Origin: Hydrangea macrophylla
Taxonomy: Eukaryota > Streptophyta > Magnoliopsida > Cornales > Hydrangeaceae
Reading direction: 5' to 3'
DNA length: 64,000 nucleotides
NCBI GenBank assembly: GCA_033977485.1
Contig: CM066997.1
Span: 74,308,634-74,372,633, forward strand
Part shown: positions 32,282 through 42,823 of the stretch, in pieces
How the letters are laid out: every line of letters starts with the position of its first letter
Position numbering within the stretch: position 1 is the first letter of the stretch
Notes under the pieces: generated by a model
Database searches by the model: none
What the model saw: the letters and a program-made list of their open reading frames with translations, nothing else
What the model was told of the DNA's origin: nothing
Position numbers and translations under genes: made by a program

Positions 32282-33769
32282 GCTGAAGTAACTTGGTGGG
32301 CAGATCTTGACCAAACGACTATTCGAACTTCTGACCTAAGACGAGGATCCTAGTGGCTGACTTTAGGAATCTATACAAACCTACAGATTCGAGAGGAGAA
32401 GTATATCAGATTCTGACAGAGGCAATCAGATAGACAGTGACAGTAACAAGTATGGACAGGCTTGTGTACAGACTGACTGAGATAGTGTGCGCAGACTGAT
32501 GAGAATGGTGCATGCACATGAGACAAGCATGCGGATGCAAGCCCTAATCTATATGATGCCCCTACTTCTAACAGATAGTAGTTAAACAAATAAGGTCCTA
32601 GTCATACAGAGTGTGCTAACCTTACTTTCCAGTATGATCACCAAGGGATAACAGGGATTTTCGGGATACTTCGGGAATTTCGTATAGAGTTTCTGGGAGA
32701 AACATGGGTTTGGAAGATTCGGAGAAATTTCTAGAAGTCATTTGAGTTTCTAGGAGAAAAAAGGATTTCTGGTTGATTTGGACTGAGCTTCTAGGAAAAA
32801 CTGGTATTTTGGGTATTTCTGAGAAATATGGACAGAGTTTCTAGGGGAAACAAGTATATCTGGGCATTTCTAGGTGATTTGGGCAGAGATGCTGGGATTT
32901 TTGGAGAATCTGGGAGATTTGGGCAGAGCTTATGGGAAAACAGGTACTTTGGATATTTCTAGGAAATTTGGATAGAGTTTCTGGGAGATAGTACAGAGTT
33001 TCTGGGAGAAACTGGTATATCTGGGAAATCAGGGAGATCTAGACAGAGTTTCTGGAAAAACTGGTTAATATGGTTGTATCTAGAATATCTAGACAGAGTT
33101 TCTGGGAAAAATTGGTTAATATGGTTATATCTGGGATATCTGGACAGAGTTTCTGGGAGGAACAGGTTATGATGGTGATCATACTGTCTAGCTAGTTTTC
33201 ATACTCCTATATCCTAGGACCAACAAACAAGGTTTGCGGTGTATATCTTTATGAACATGGAGCAGACATCCTAGTCATGGTGCCTAGGCAGGTCAACTCA
33301 ATGTGATCACATGTGAGTGATTGCCTTGGGGATCATAAGAAAGAGGTTTTGTTTTATGCCATATAAGCATCTACACCGCACAGGTAATCCCGTCAGGGCA
33401 TACAACAGTTATATCACATTGTCCTACCTGAAAAGATAAATGAACAGTCCTATGAAAGGTTCTACAGGAATCTATATGCAAAGGTTGGGTTTAGTCAAAG
33501 AGGGTCCGTTGACGAGAGTTCCAATATACCGTCAGGGAGACAGTACGGAGGTTTTTACTCTTTTTGATATACCTTGGAAGGTACAGTATCAACGGTGACT
33601 TGTGCCCTGGCACAGCAAGACCTGAACAATGTCAGCGCCGCGTTTCAGACACAGTCGGAGGGGGGGGAATGCAAGAGTGCAATGCGGTGAACCAAACACA
33701 GTAAAAAGATGATTTTAAGGATGCTTCTTATGAGTCAAACCTCTGTATTATTTTGTTTTAAAATAAAAA
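32282..33769 (-). other. repeat-rich leader of the Ogre-like element
   Basis: Non-coding leader between primer site and gag. At 32640-33175 it holds about 11 imperfect copies of a 40- to 50-base unit with GGGCAGAGTTTCTGGGA(G/A)AAACTGG and GGGATATCTGG. A run of nine G lies near 33660. Confidence 0.65.
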
Positions 33770-33787
33770 TCCCCAGTGGAGTCGCCA
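33770..33787 (-). other. primer-binding site of the Ogre-like element
   Basis: TGGCGACTCCACTGGGGA on the minus strand, 3 bases from the LTR end at 33791. It starts with the TGG that pairs with tRNA CCA ends. A tRNA-Arg-type site is reported for Ogre elements and this looks compatible, but I could not check the tRNA. Confidence 0.8.
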
Positions 33788-33790
33788 GAT

Positions 33791-36700
33791 TGTGGATACC
33801 GGGCTTCGGACCACTTCTCTTGTTTGAGATTGTTTTGAAATTGATTTGAATCAAAGAAAGAAAATAGGTCTGTTGAAAACAGATACAGAGTCGCCACTTG
33901 GTCTTTAAGGAACCAAGAAACCTAATTTTGACTCACCCAAATGGATAAAGGGCACCGGCCCTTCATAACCAAAGAACTTGGTTCGGGGTTTTGGTACGAG
34001 AGAGGAAGGAGCCTTTGTCGCGACTAAAACACCCTCAACTCGCCCCATCTTTCGACGGGCCTCAATTAGCATCCAAATAATCATCTTATACTATGTATGG
34101 TTCGGCAATTAATACTATGATAGTATATTACATCACATAAGAAACTTGAAATGAAAGATCTAAAGATAAGATATCATTCATAAGATCTAAGCCAAATATC
34201 ACACAATGCGAAGTGAAAGATCACACAAATAAACCTAGGAAAAATCGTCTAATCATATATCAATTAATCAAGTTTTCCTAATCTAAAGGGGACATGAATT
34301 GTTCTTGAAACAAATAAACAAAGAAATCAAAATATGCTTAACAAGGTAGTATGATGCATGTTATTCTTTGAGAAAAGAAGATCTCTCAATCCCCGGGACG
34401 GATGAAAAAGGATGATTAGATCAAAGGGGAAGCATGAACGTATGATCGTGATCATTCTTTATAATCTTCTTAGATTAAGAGTTACAAAAACCCCAAATCT
34501 TGCATGAATGCAAGGTATGTATCTAAAATGTGCAAAGGTTGTAGTGTGTTTTGTGTACATGGATTTCTAGAATGACTTAGAAGTCTAAAATGTGTATGAA
34601 TGAATGAATGAAATAATCATGGGATATGTACAAATGTAGTATGAACTACTTCCTAAGATATGAACTAATTTGGAATGCATACAAGCATCAAATCAAAGGA
34701 TGAAAGTTGAAATGTGCTTGCTGTGAATAGTGGACAGAACAGTAACATGATTTTGTAGAAAATGCAAAGAGGGGTTAGGAATGTTTTCAATGCATGATTT
34801 TTTATGGAGATGTTCCTTATTGTGTCTAGAACACAACCCAAAAGGCCAATCTTGAATAGATATCACAGATTGAGAGAAATTATATAAACAATAGAGGTCA
34901 CTCAGAAACAGAGTTCGTACTGTCGACTGAAATGTTAGAAAATCTTAGAAAATGAAAAAGAATGATCTAGAGGCCCATTTTATACAGAACGTTTCCTAAG
35001 ACATTTAATTTTAAGGTAAAAATAAGTTAGGACCACCCCTTTTGTAAAAGTTTTCTGGAAAAGAGGTCGTAAGTTGACCTAGCTGCTGTGACAGCAAAAA
35101 CAGAATGTTTGGAAGGAATGTTGGGACCCAAATGGACCATTTCCAAGTACTTCCAAGTCAAACCAAAAATCATGGGTGTTCTCCAATGAGTTAGGAAGAC
35201 TTTCCAAGTGTGCTTGCATCCATATGTTGAGTATTGAGTTCTAGAGAAATCTTTGAACTCAACTCACTCACTGTTTTGACTCATTGTTTTGAAGATTTTG
35301 GAGAAAACAAAGTTTTGTTTCTTGAAACCAAATGAGAGGGATTGAGAGGGGTTTTGAAATAGATGTTTTGAAAACATGTTTTCAACACTCAATGAGGATC
35401 ATAGCCACTTAGAATACCTACATCAAACTCATCATTTAAGAACCTCCAAGATTGTTGGAGAGATTTATTTTTATTTTTTAACATAACTTCAATACATTTC
35501 AAGAATACCTTGGAAGTATTGAGGTTATGATCATCATCTATCAAACATGTTTTTGAGGTCAAGAGCTACTATCCATAAGGATTCACTCACCTCAAACTTC
35601 ATGTCATCATCTAGATGATGATGAACTAGTAAGTAAATAAAGAAAATAAAAAAGAAATGAGGTAAGAAGAGATGAACATAATATGAACAAGCAAGTAAAT
35701 AGCAATCAATAGATGATAATCAATGTGATTTTGGACTTGTAGCTTGGTGTTTCACTCATAGATTTTGACATTTGGACATGGAAGTAGCTTCCTAACTCAA
35801 GAATGCTCAAGAATGGTGATTGGGGGTGTTTGGAATGTGAAGTATAAGAGAGGTAATGGAAGAAAACAAGATTAAAACTCACTTTCTATAGCAAAATAGT
35901 AGGAGGAAGCTCCTTTTCTCTCTTCTAAACATATCACTATCTCTCTTCTTCTCTATAACTTTTCAAGCTTTTGCACTTGGTCCCCTCAAAATGAAGAGCA
36001 ATGGGGGGTTTAAATAGGCCAATTTGGGGTGGTTTTGGGGTTTTAGAAGTACTCCCATTGGTCCCAAACAACTGTGAACATAAAACTATGTCGTTTTGGC
36101 TTTCAATTAATCAAATTGGACCCCCAAAAAAATTACAAAAATGGACTCTGCGAGGGATGAGTGCCGCGGCGGCACTGGGCCAGTGCCGCGGCGGCAGTGG
36201 GCCAGTGTCGCGGCGGCAGTGCTCCTCTGAAGCCCAGAAAATTACGTTTAGGCCCCCAGAGGTTCCGGTATTCGCGAAAAGGCCCTATTTCGTCCGAAAT
36301 TCACAGAAAATGCATACGAACTCCAAATTGAGGTTGTGATATACCGTTGGAAAGGTAATGGAGTCTACTTTACAAAAAAAATAGTTCGGGGATAGGTCAC
36401 TTTGAAAAGTTTTACGGTATTCGCGATAAAAGCCGATTTGATCGCCTTTTTCGCCTTTGGAAATTCATAATAAACTCGTTTTAAATCCGAAAATTATGTG
36501 CGATATACCGTCGGAAAGCTTTTGACCTCTAGTATCCATGAAAAATATTTGAAAATTGTCACGGTGCCCCGGTTCTAAAGTCAAATTCCGGTCAAACTGG
36601 TCAAACCTGGGATTCCCGGGAAGTTCTGGAAACCTCTGGGAGTTCCCGGGAGCTGATGTTTTCGCTCGATTTTCTTTTGGAACTTGTTTTAATACTTTTC

Positions 36701-37086
36701 CCATGATTTAGAATGATTCTGGTGAATTCGGACGATTTCGGTCAAACTTGGTCAAACTTGGTCAAACCTGGTCAAACCTTGGTCAAACCGGTCAACAGGG
36801 ACTTTCCGGGAGCTTCCGAGACTTCCGGGGGTCTCTGGGAGCTGATGATTTCACCCGGTTTTCTCTTAAAAACTCATTTTATCGCTTTTCTTACGACGTA
36901 GCATGTTTTTAGAACTTTGGGACCAAATCTGGGAGTTTTCGGGCTTTCAGGGGCATTTTGATCATTCTGAGCATTCTGAGAGATAGAGCTGACTTCCGAG
37001 AGTCCTTTTGAGTCTTTTACGATCATTGTGAACCACCAAGCTATGGGTCTCCTAAATCTGATAGCCGACAAAATGGGGTGTCTACA
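33791..37086 (-). repeat. 5' LTR of the Ogre-like element (3296 bp)
   Basis: Near-identical to 23243-26527. Its GCCGCGGCGGCA(C/G)TGGGCCAGT array (36161-36221) is longer by about one unit and its GGTCAAACC array is shorter by one unit than in the other copy. Confidence 0.92.
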
Positions 37087-37617
37087 AACGCTTTAAACAA
37101 CAGTACATTATTCTATGCCACGACTTAGCGACGTCTACCAGTGATCACGGTCCACCGCATGTCATAGACACCTTCGTCTGTCTACCGCTTTTAAGAACAT
37201 ATGATTAGATCATCTGGCTATCTTAGGGCAAATGGTCCGGTTCACCGCAAATCATAGACACCTTCGTCTGTCTACCGCTTTTAAGAACATATGATCGACC
37301 AAAGCCCACCCACGCAAGGTTCCCGAATCTTAGCAAACCTACTTAAGTTGAACTCTATTACCGATACATGACAATCCCAATGTGGCCCGACTACTCTGAA
37401 TGAAATGAACGTTAACTCCAAAGGATTCACGACTATTCCGTTATCTAACATTATAAACATTATTCGATAGTCTTGTTATTACTACGATCCTACGCTGCAT
37501 TAACTCGTTATCATGTCTGTATTACAATAATAAAGCATGCTGGGAAATACTGAACAGTAAATAAACAACTAAACAGTTATTACATTATCTAAACAAGTAA
37601 AACAGTAAACTGTAACT
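37087..37617. other. solo LTR, right part, with short repeats
   Basis: Copies of the CCGCTTTTAAGAACATATGA repeat (37181-37200 and 37276-37295) with a CACCGCATGTCATAGACACC motif; no gene. Confidence 0.65.
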
Positions 37618-37830
37618 GTCAATCGATTGGTATAGATGTCAATCGATTGGTATAAAAGTGGCATCAATCGATTGGAAGAAGGTTCAATCGATTGGTATAA
37701 AAGTAGTGTCAATCGATCGATAAAATGTTCAATCGATTGGATCACAATGCATGTCAATCGATTGCATAAAGTGTCAATCGATTGGAACATGAAAGATGTC
37801 AATCGATTGGTATAAAAGTCAATCGATTGA
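37618..37830. repeat. CAATCGATTG palindrome cluster 1 in the solo LTR
   Basis: Ten copies of CAATCGATTG (one mutated to CAATCGATCG) at irregular 16- to 28-base spacing, often followed by GTATAAAAGT. It lies at a position in the LTR comparable to the GC palindrome cluster of the LTR at 1290-4187. Confidence 0.85.
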
Positions 37831-38253
37831 CACTTCGTCTTCTTCACAGAGAAGAATGCCCAGCAACATATAAATGGAACTACATGGTTTCTTCTCCATT
37901 TCTTCATTCAAGCATGTTCTAACACCAATATCAAGCTACCAAGTGAGTTTAAAACTCACCTTAGACGTTAAGGGCGTGTTTGGTTGTGTTTTGAAGCTTG
38001 AGCTTCAATGGTGGCTCCTCCCTCTCTCTCTAGTTCTCTGTCTTCTCTCTTCTCTTTCTCCTTCTTTCTTCTTTCTGATCTTCTCCTCTTCTTTCTTCTT
38101 GTCTCAGTCCATCTCCGTGTGTGTGTGAGTGTATGAATACATGTATATATATGTGTGTATATATATAAGTGTTTATATATACATAACACACACACAAACT
38201 CTCCCTCTCACTCTCTCTGATTTTTCTAAAAAGAAAAACGCAGGAAAAGGGCT

Positions 38254-38265
38254 GGTATATATAAG
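38254..38265 (-). promoter_or_regulatory. candidate TATA box of the solo LTR
   Basis: CTTATATATACC on the minus strand, about 60 bases downstream of the second palindrome cluster. Confidence 0.5.
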
Positions 38266-38322
38266 GAGAGAGTGTTCACGTGGCTTCTCCCCAGCCAGAG
38301 CAAAAGAATCTGCCCAGCTGCC

Positions 38323-38412
38323 TCCAATTGATTGACATAAGTATCAATCGATTGACAAAAGCAATCAATTGGTGTAAGCAATCGATTGGTATACTTGCCA
38401 ATCGATTGGTAT
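38323..38412. repeat. CAATCGATTG palindrome cluster 2, upstream of the TATA box
   Basis: Five copies or near copies of CAATCGATTG, followed on the element strand by the TATA-like box at 38265-38254. Confidence 0.8.
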
Positions 38413-38510
38413 CCAAAATATACCAAGGGTAAGGCCAAGCTCATACAAGTATTAAAAGAAACATACAAGGTCTAGTTATATAATATATTACAAAAATACA
38501 GGGTATTACA

Positions 38511-40546
38511 GGTAAAGCCTCTAATTTAGGTTTCCATGGAAGTGCATTGGTTGTGTTTACTGATTCCAATAAAGTATTTACATCTTCAATATTTGTGTCA
38601 ATGTTGAAATCATTAAAATTGAAATGCGATAGGCATGCTTCCAAAGCTTCCTTAGTCAACATAAAAGGCGCTGCTGCCTCTTCGACTAATTCGTCTATTA
38701 AGTCTATGGCATAGCAGTCTGCCTCTTCATCCCATCTATATGGTTGATTAGATGCATTGAAGACGTTAAGACGCACTGTCATATTACCAAAGGTTATATC
38801 CATCACACCAGTCCTACAGTTAATAATCGAATTAGCCGTGGCTAGGAACGGGTGTCCTAGAATGACCGGAACGTGTTTGCTAGCATCTAAGACTGGTTCG
38901 GTGTCTAGTACGATAAAATCGACCGGATAATAGCATCTATCAACTTTCACCAATACATCTTCTACTACCCCTCGTGGAACTTTAATTGACCTATCGGCTA
39001 ATTGTAAGGTGGCCGCAGTTGGTTTTAGTTCACCTAAACCCAAATGTTCATATACTGAATAGGGTAGCAAATTCACACTCGCTCCTAAATCAAGAAGAGC
39101 CCGGTGAATGTATTTATCACCGATGTGACAAGCGATGGTTGGAGTACCGGGGTCCTTGTATTTTAGAGTGTTATTATTAAACATGAAGCTAACCTTTTCC
39201 GTTAGGAACACTTTCTTAGATAAATGGTTTCTAGACTTTCTCTTCTGAGTGCATAGATCCTTTAAGAACTTAGCATACGGGGGTATCTGTTTAATCGCAT
39301 CTAGTAGTGGAATATTGATTTTTACTTCTTTAAATATTTCAAGAATATCTTCCGGTTTCGTGCTTTTTCTAGTGAAGTGAGCCAGGGCTTCCCCGCTCGG
39401 TGGGAATGGCATCCTAGGCACATAGTCGGACGGATTCGCTGCTTTAGATGTTTTATTAGACAATAGAGGATTAGCGTCTTTTGAAATTGGAGTTACAATC
39501 CCTTCATTTTCACCTTTTTCTTTTTCTTTACCCTTATCCTTTCTCATTTCGGGAGGAGGTACGACCTCCTCGGGATGTTCAGTTGTCCTAGTCGACACTG
39601 CGTTAACTTGATCACTCGCCGAACTCACCTCATATTGTCCCTTAGGGTTTTGGACCGGTTGACTTGGTAGCTTTCCCTCATTACGACGATTTAAGGTATT
39701 AGCAAGTTGTCCCATCTGAGATTCCAATTTAGCTATTGACTGCGTATAAGAGTTTACAAGTTGCGACTGTGATTGTGATTGTGATTGAGCTTCTAGGTTT
39801 TTTAATGACGCCAACACGCTCTCCTCGAAATTTTTATCCCTAGGAGGGTTAGTGCGGAAAGGAGGCTGTTGGTATTGATTTTGTTGATTCTGAGGTTGCT
39901 TATACTGATTAGATTGTGGCCTATACGCATTAGGAAAATTCGTCGTATAGGGTTTCGAATACGGTTTCTCACTATTAGAGTTCCATGAAAGGTTCGGGTT
40001 AGATCCCCATGTCGAGTCCGGTTTATAACCCGCGGGGTTATAATTGGGTCGTTGGAACTGTTGGACAGCATTGATATGTTGCTCTACAAATTTCGGGAAC
40101 TGGGATGCGGATGGACATGCTAATGTCGAATGCGAAGAATCTGAGCATAACTGGCATACTTCAGCAGGAGGAGGTGGGCCTTGCATGCGGCCCATCATCA
40201 TAAGTTGGTCCATTTTTCTATTTAATTCTTGGATTTCATATGAATGATTAGACTCAACTTTAGTCTCTCTCTTTGGGTGAGGTAGAAGGTGTCCCTCAGG
40301 TCGTACGGATACTGCTTGGTGCATAGAGTTTTCACTTAATGTTTCAAATATCTTCCATGCTTCATCGGCACTCTTGTGGAGGAACGACCCCGCACAAATA
40401 GCGTCGACAGTATTTCGAACGGTAGGAATTAATCCTTCATAGAAGACTTGCACCAGCTGCCATTTAGGTATCTGGTGATGAGGGCAAGAACGTAAGAGTT
40501 CTTTAAACTGTTCCCATGTATCGTAAAGTGTTTCCCCATCTTGCAT
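38511..40546 (-). pseudogene. Athila gag C-terminal part and protease
   Basis: Open frame running from the Gag capsid region (YDTWEQFKELLRSCPHHQIP, QVFYEGLIP) through a zinc-knuckle-like EVCQLCSDSSHSTLAC and an Asn/Gln/Pro-rich linker to the protease. The Athila-type segment LLDAIKQIPPYAKFLKDLCT leads into the protease, where HRALLDLGASVNLLPYSVYE carries DLGAS in place of the usual DxG[ST] form, and PVILGHPFLATANSIINCRT follows. The frame ends where the solo LTR starts (38510); the last codons of the open frame below 38511 come from the LTR. Upstream, a stop near 40603 separates it from the first gag segment. Pol continues at 22416. Confidence 0.88.
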
Positions 40547-40603
40547 TGTAAAATTGGTTATTGACTTCCTAATCTGATTCGTTCTAGTTATAGGGAAAAT
40601 TTT

Positions 40604-41249
40604 TTATAGGAACGCAGTTTGTAACTCATCCCATGTTCTTATTGAATTTGGCTCCAAAGATTGGAGCCAGTACTTCGCCTTATCTTTGAGTGAAAACGGG
40701 AAAAGGCGCATTTTTAACTCATCATCTGTTAAGTTCTGAATCTTTAAAGTCGCACAGATACCCTGAAATTCGCCTAGATGATTATAAGGGTCTTCCTTAA
40801 CACGTCCGTGGAATGACGGCAGGAGCGCAATAGTTGATGATTTGATTTCAAAGTGGGCTGCCGTCACTTCCAGTAATGCAATACACAACGGTGGTGTATA
40901 GGCAGTAGGAGTAAAATAGTCCTTTAACAGTGGTGGTGGGGGAGGGGGGGGGGGGGGGAGGGGGTATGTTAAGATTATCCCCATTATTCTGATTGTTTCC
41001 ATTATTCCTGTTATGTCCAAAATCGGCCATTGGAATTGGTTCGATTTTTATCGTTTTAGTTTTTCTTAAACGGTTAAGGGTACTACGGATTTCCGATTCA
41101 AACGAAGATGACGGTTCCGGTGTGGACTCGTCGTCTAACATCAACCGAGGTCTTGAAGCTTGTGTTGATGACCTAAGGCCCCTAAGTGTGCGTTCAAGTT
41201 TGAGATTAAGCGGATTTAATTCAGGTTTAGTTGAACGAGTTCCAAACAT
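40604..41249 (-). pseudogene. gag: Athila gag N-terminal part (frameshifted)
   Basis: Starts MFGTRSTKPELNPLNLKLER at 41249, the usual opening of Athila-type Gag, with an acidic and basic N-terminal region (LDDESTPEPSSSFESEIRST). The frame is lost at a C-rich homopolymer run (plus-strand G run at about 40940-40962, a run of 16 Gs with flanking G blocks). It continues in another frame with FEIKSSTIALLPSFHGRVKE, then PYNHLGEFQGICATLKIQ, LFPFSLKDKAKYWLQSLEPN and SIRTWDELQTAFL, ending at a stop near 40603. The homopolymer is a likely slippage site, but also a spot where sequencing error could imitate a frameshift. Confidence 0.82.
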
Positions 41250-41583
41250 AAACTAAGGACTAACTCAATTAAAACAAAAATCAGCTACGCTAATAACCAA
41301 GCATACAAGCACACAAGACTACTGTGATGCATGAAATTATCCTGTAATGCAATGACCGCGTCAAGCCCAGCGCCCCGGGTTTCCTAGCTAATGCAGTGCT
41401 CACTCCACACCTACCCTAATACAAGTAATGCGTCTCAGCGCCCTGACTTACAGTGGTTTGATGCGAAATTTAAATAAGGATTTACTTGATGATTTTTAAT
41501 TGATTGCAATTTATTATATTTTCAGGTCCGCGTAAGCTCCGTTGACGTGCACAGCTGCTCCACTCGATCTTGCTAGAATTGAC
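41250..41583 (-). other. Athila 5' leader remnant
   Basis: Non-coding leader upstream of gag. The Athila primer-binding site and the adjoining end of its LTR (about 130 bases, equivalent to 11035-11166) are missing; the leader stops at 41583 against the copia-like LTR. Confidence 0.6.
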
Positions 41584-42591
41584 TGTTGGGTTTGTGCCCT
41601 CAAACCATTACTTTATGTATGAGACATTAGCATTATAATATATGGATATCAGCTTTACATTTCATTGTGTATGTTTCTTTCATGAGATGATTGTTTTGTC
41701 CTTAAGTATCATAGTAAGCAATTCGTGTGTGTATGAGATACACACAAGTGAGATACGAATTACTATTCTTTGATACTTAGAATATGTCACAGTGGATGAT
41801 GAGACTGGATACCTCATCAGGTCTACACTGTAGCATAATTAACTACCATTGGATGGAGTGATTAATCTCAATCACTAGAGTGTAGCTCTTAGTTGATATG
41901 CTAGTGCTTATAGTGCATTGACGGACCTGAGCTTTCCTATTGACGCTTAAGGCTGTCAACAGTCAATAGGAACTCATAACTTGTATAAGGTACGTGTTCT
42001 CAATCTTGAGATGATTATGAACACAGACTATGGATATGGCTGCTTTGACTTACCAATCAGTGAGGCCTATAGAAGATCAACACCTGGGTATCTTGGGTAT
42101 GTCATATCCATAGGGTTGTGAACATATATTGTCAAGATAGAATCTACCCTCTGATTCAGAGTAAGCATTCCCTTGAGAATGTCACCAAGTTGATTACTGA
42201 GTACTGCAGTCTTGTTGATAAGAGTTATCAACATGTTTGGTAATCATGAGTAGTGAATGGGACTCAAGGAATACAAGAAGTAATCATGATTCAGGTTGAC
42301 AGTAACAGTTATCCGACTACCTGAATATGATTACGAATGCTGACGGTAGAGGGACATTAGTACACCATACAAGTCTAGTTATCGCTTCGGATATGTTCTT
42401 TTGCGTTGGAGTTCAGTTATCGTTTTATAGTGGAATAAACGTTAACTGACCAGTTAGTTAGTTTGCTGATCAAAGAGTTTGGTCATGGTAATTAACAAAC
42501 TGGTCTGAGCCAACAATAAAGAGCCTAGGAGGTCCCACTCTTAGCTCCGCTAGGATGTTTGGAAAGACACTTGAGGAAGCTGTTAAGACAA

Positions 42592-42704
42592 GTTCGATCG
42601 ATTGAAGTATGTTCGATCGATTGAAGTCAGCAGGTTCGATCGATCGAGAATTGTTCGATCGATCGAAGGTTCGATCGATCGAAGTCACTTCGATCGATCG
42701 AAGT
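42592..42704. repeat. TTCGATCGATCGAA palindrome cluster
   Basis: Six copies of TTCGATCGAT(T/C)GAAG at spacings of 15 to 24 bases, ending about 20 bases before a TATA box. Confidence 0.85.
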
Positions 42705-42723
42705 CTAGGTCGGTTCTGGAAAT

Positions 42724-42733
42724 CTATAAATAG
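42724..42733 (+). promoter_or_regulatory. TATA box of the copia-like LTR
   Basis: CTATAAATAG on the plus strand, followed by GGGCAGCTGCG; a strong plant TATA match. Confidence 0.65.
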
Positions 42734-42823
42734 GGCAGCTGCGTTCTGGAAGTAAGTGATCGTCGTTTTTATACGCAGAAGCTGCAGAAACTATCATAGT
42801 CTTCCCAAAACCTTCCTATCCTC

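Larger units (their letters stand above)
23243..37086 (-). mobile_element. Ogre-like (Tat) element with gag but no pol, complete with both LTRs
   Basis: Bounded by TGTGGATACC (23243) and GTCTACA (37086), with a perfect AACGC duplication at 23238-23242 and 37087-37091. Minus-strand order: LTR (37086-33791), primer site (33787-33770), repeat-rich leader, gag (32281-31031), about 4.5 kb of non-coding, tandem-repeat-rich DNA, polypurine tract, LTR (26527-23243). Protease, RT, RNase H and integrase are absent, so it must move, if at all, with enzymes from a relative. The two 3.3-kb LTRs show about 30 single-base differences by eye plus small indels. Confidence 0.92.
22417..38510 (-). mobile_element. 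Tekay-like solo LTR, itself split by an Ogre-like element
   Basis: Starts TGTCACGCCCC (22417) and ends GTATTACA (38510), a TG..CA LTR on the minus strand. GGTAA flanks both sides (22412-22416 and 38511-38515), a perfect 5-bp duplication. Without the nested element (23243-37086 and one AACGC copy) it is about 2.2 kb and has no internal region, so it is a solo LTR left by recombination between two LTRs. It interrupts the Athila pol between protease and RT. The end sequences match the LTR at 1290-4187. Confidence 0.88.
41584..42823 (+). mobile_element. truncated copia-like LTR inserted in the Athila 5' LTR
   Basis: Starts TGTTGGGTTTGTGCCCTC, a form seen in copia LTRs. It has no ORF, carries a palindrome cluster (42592-42704) and a TATA box (42724-42733), and stops at a junction with the Athila LTR within the shared TCTATTCAG (42824-42832). 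The rest of the insertion, its other end, the Athila primer site and about 130 bases of Athila LTR are gone, so an insertion followed by a deletion is inferred. No target-site duplication could be matched. Confidence 0.6.

Noticed and set aside
37618..37830. Regularly repeated CAATCGATTG as a possible CRISPR array
   Set aside because: Repeat too short, spacing irregular, spacers similar to each other, plant nuclear context, no cas genes.
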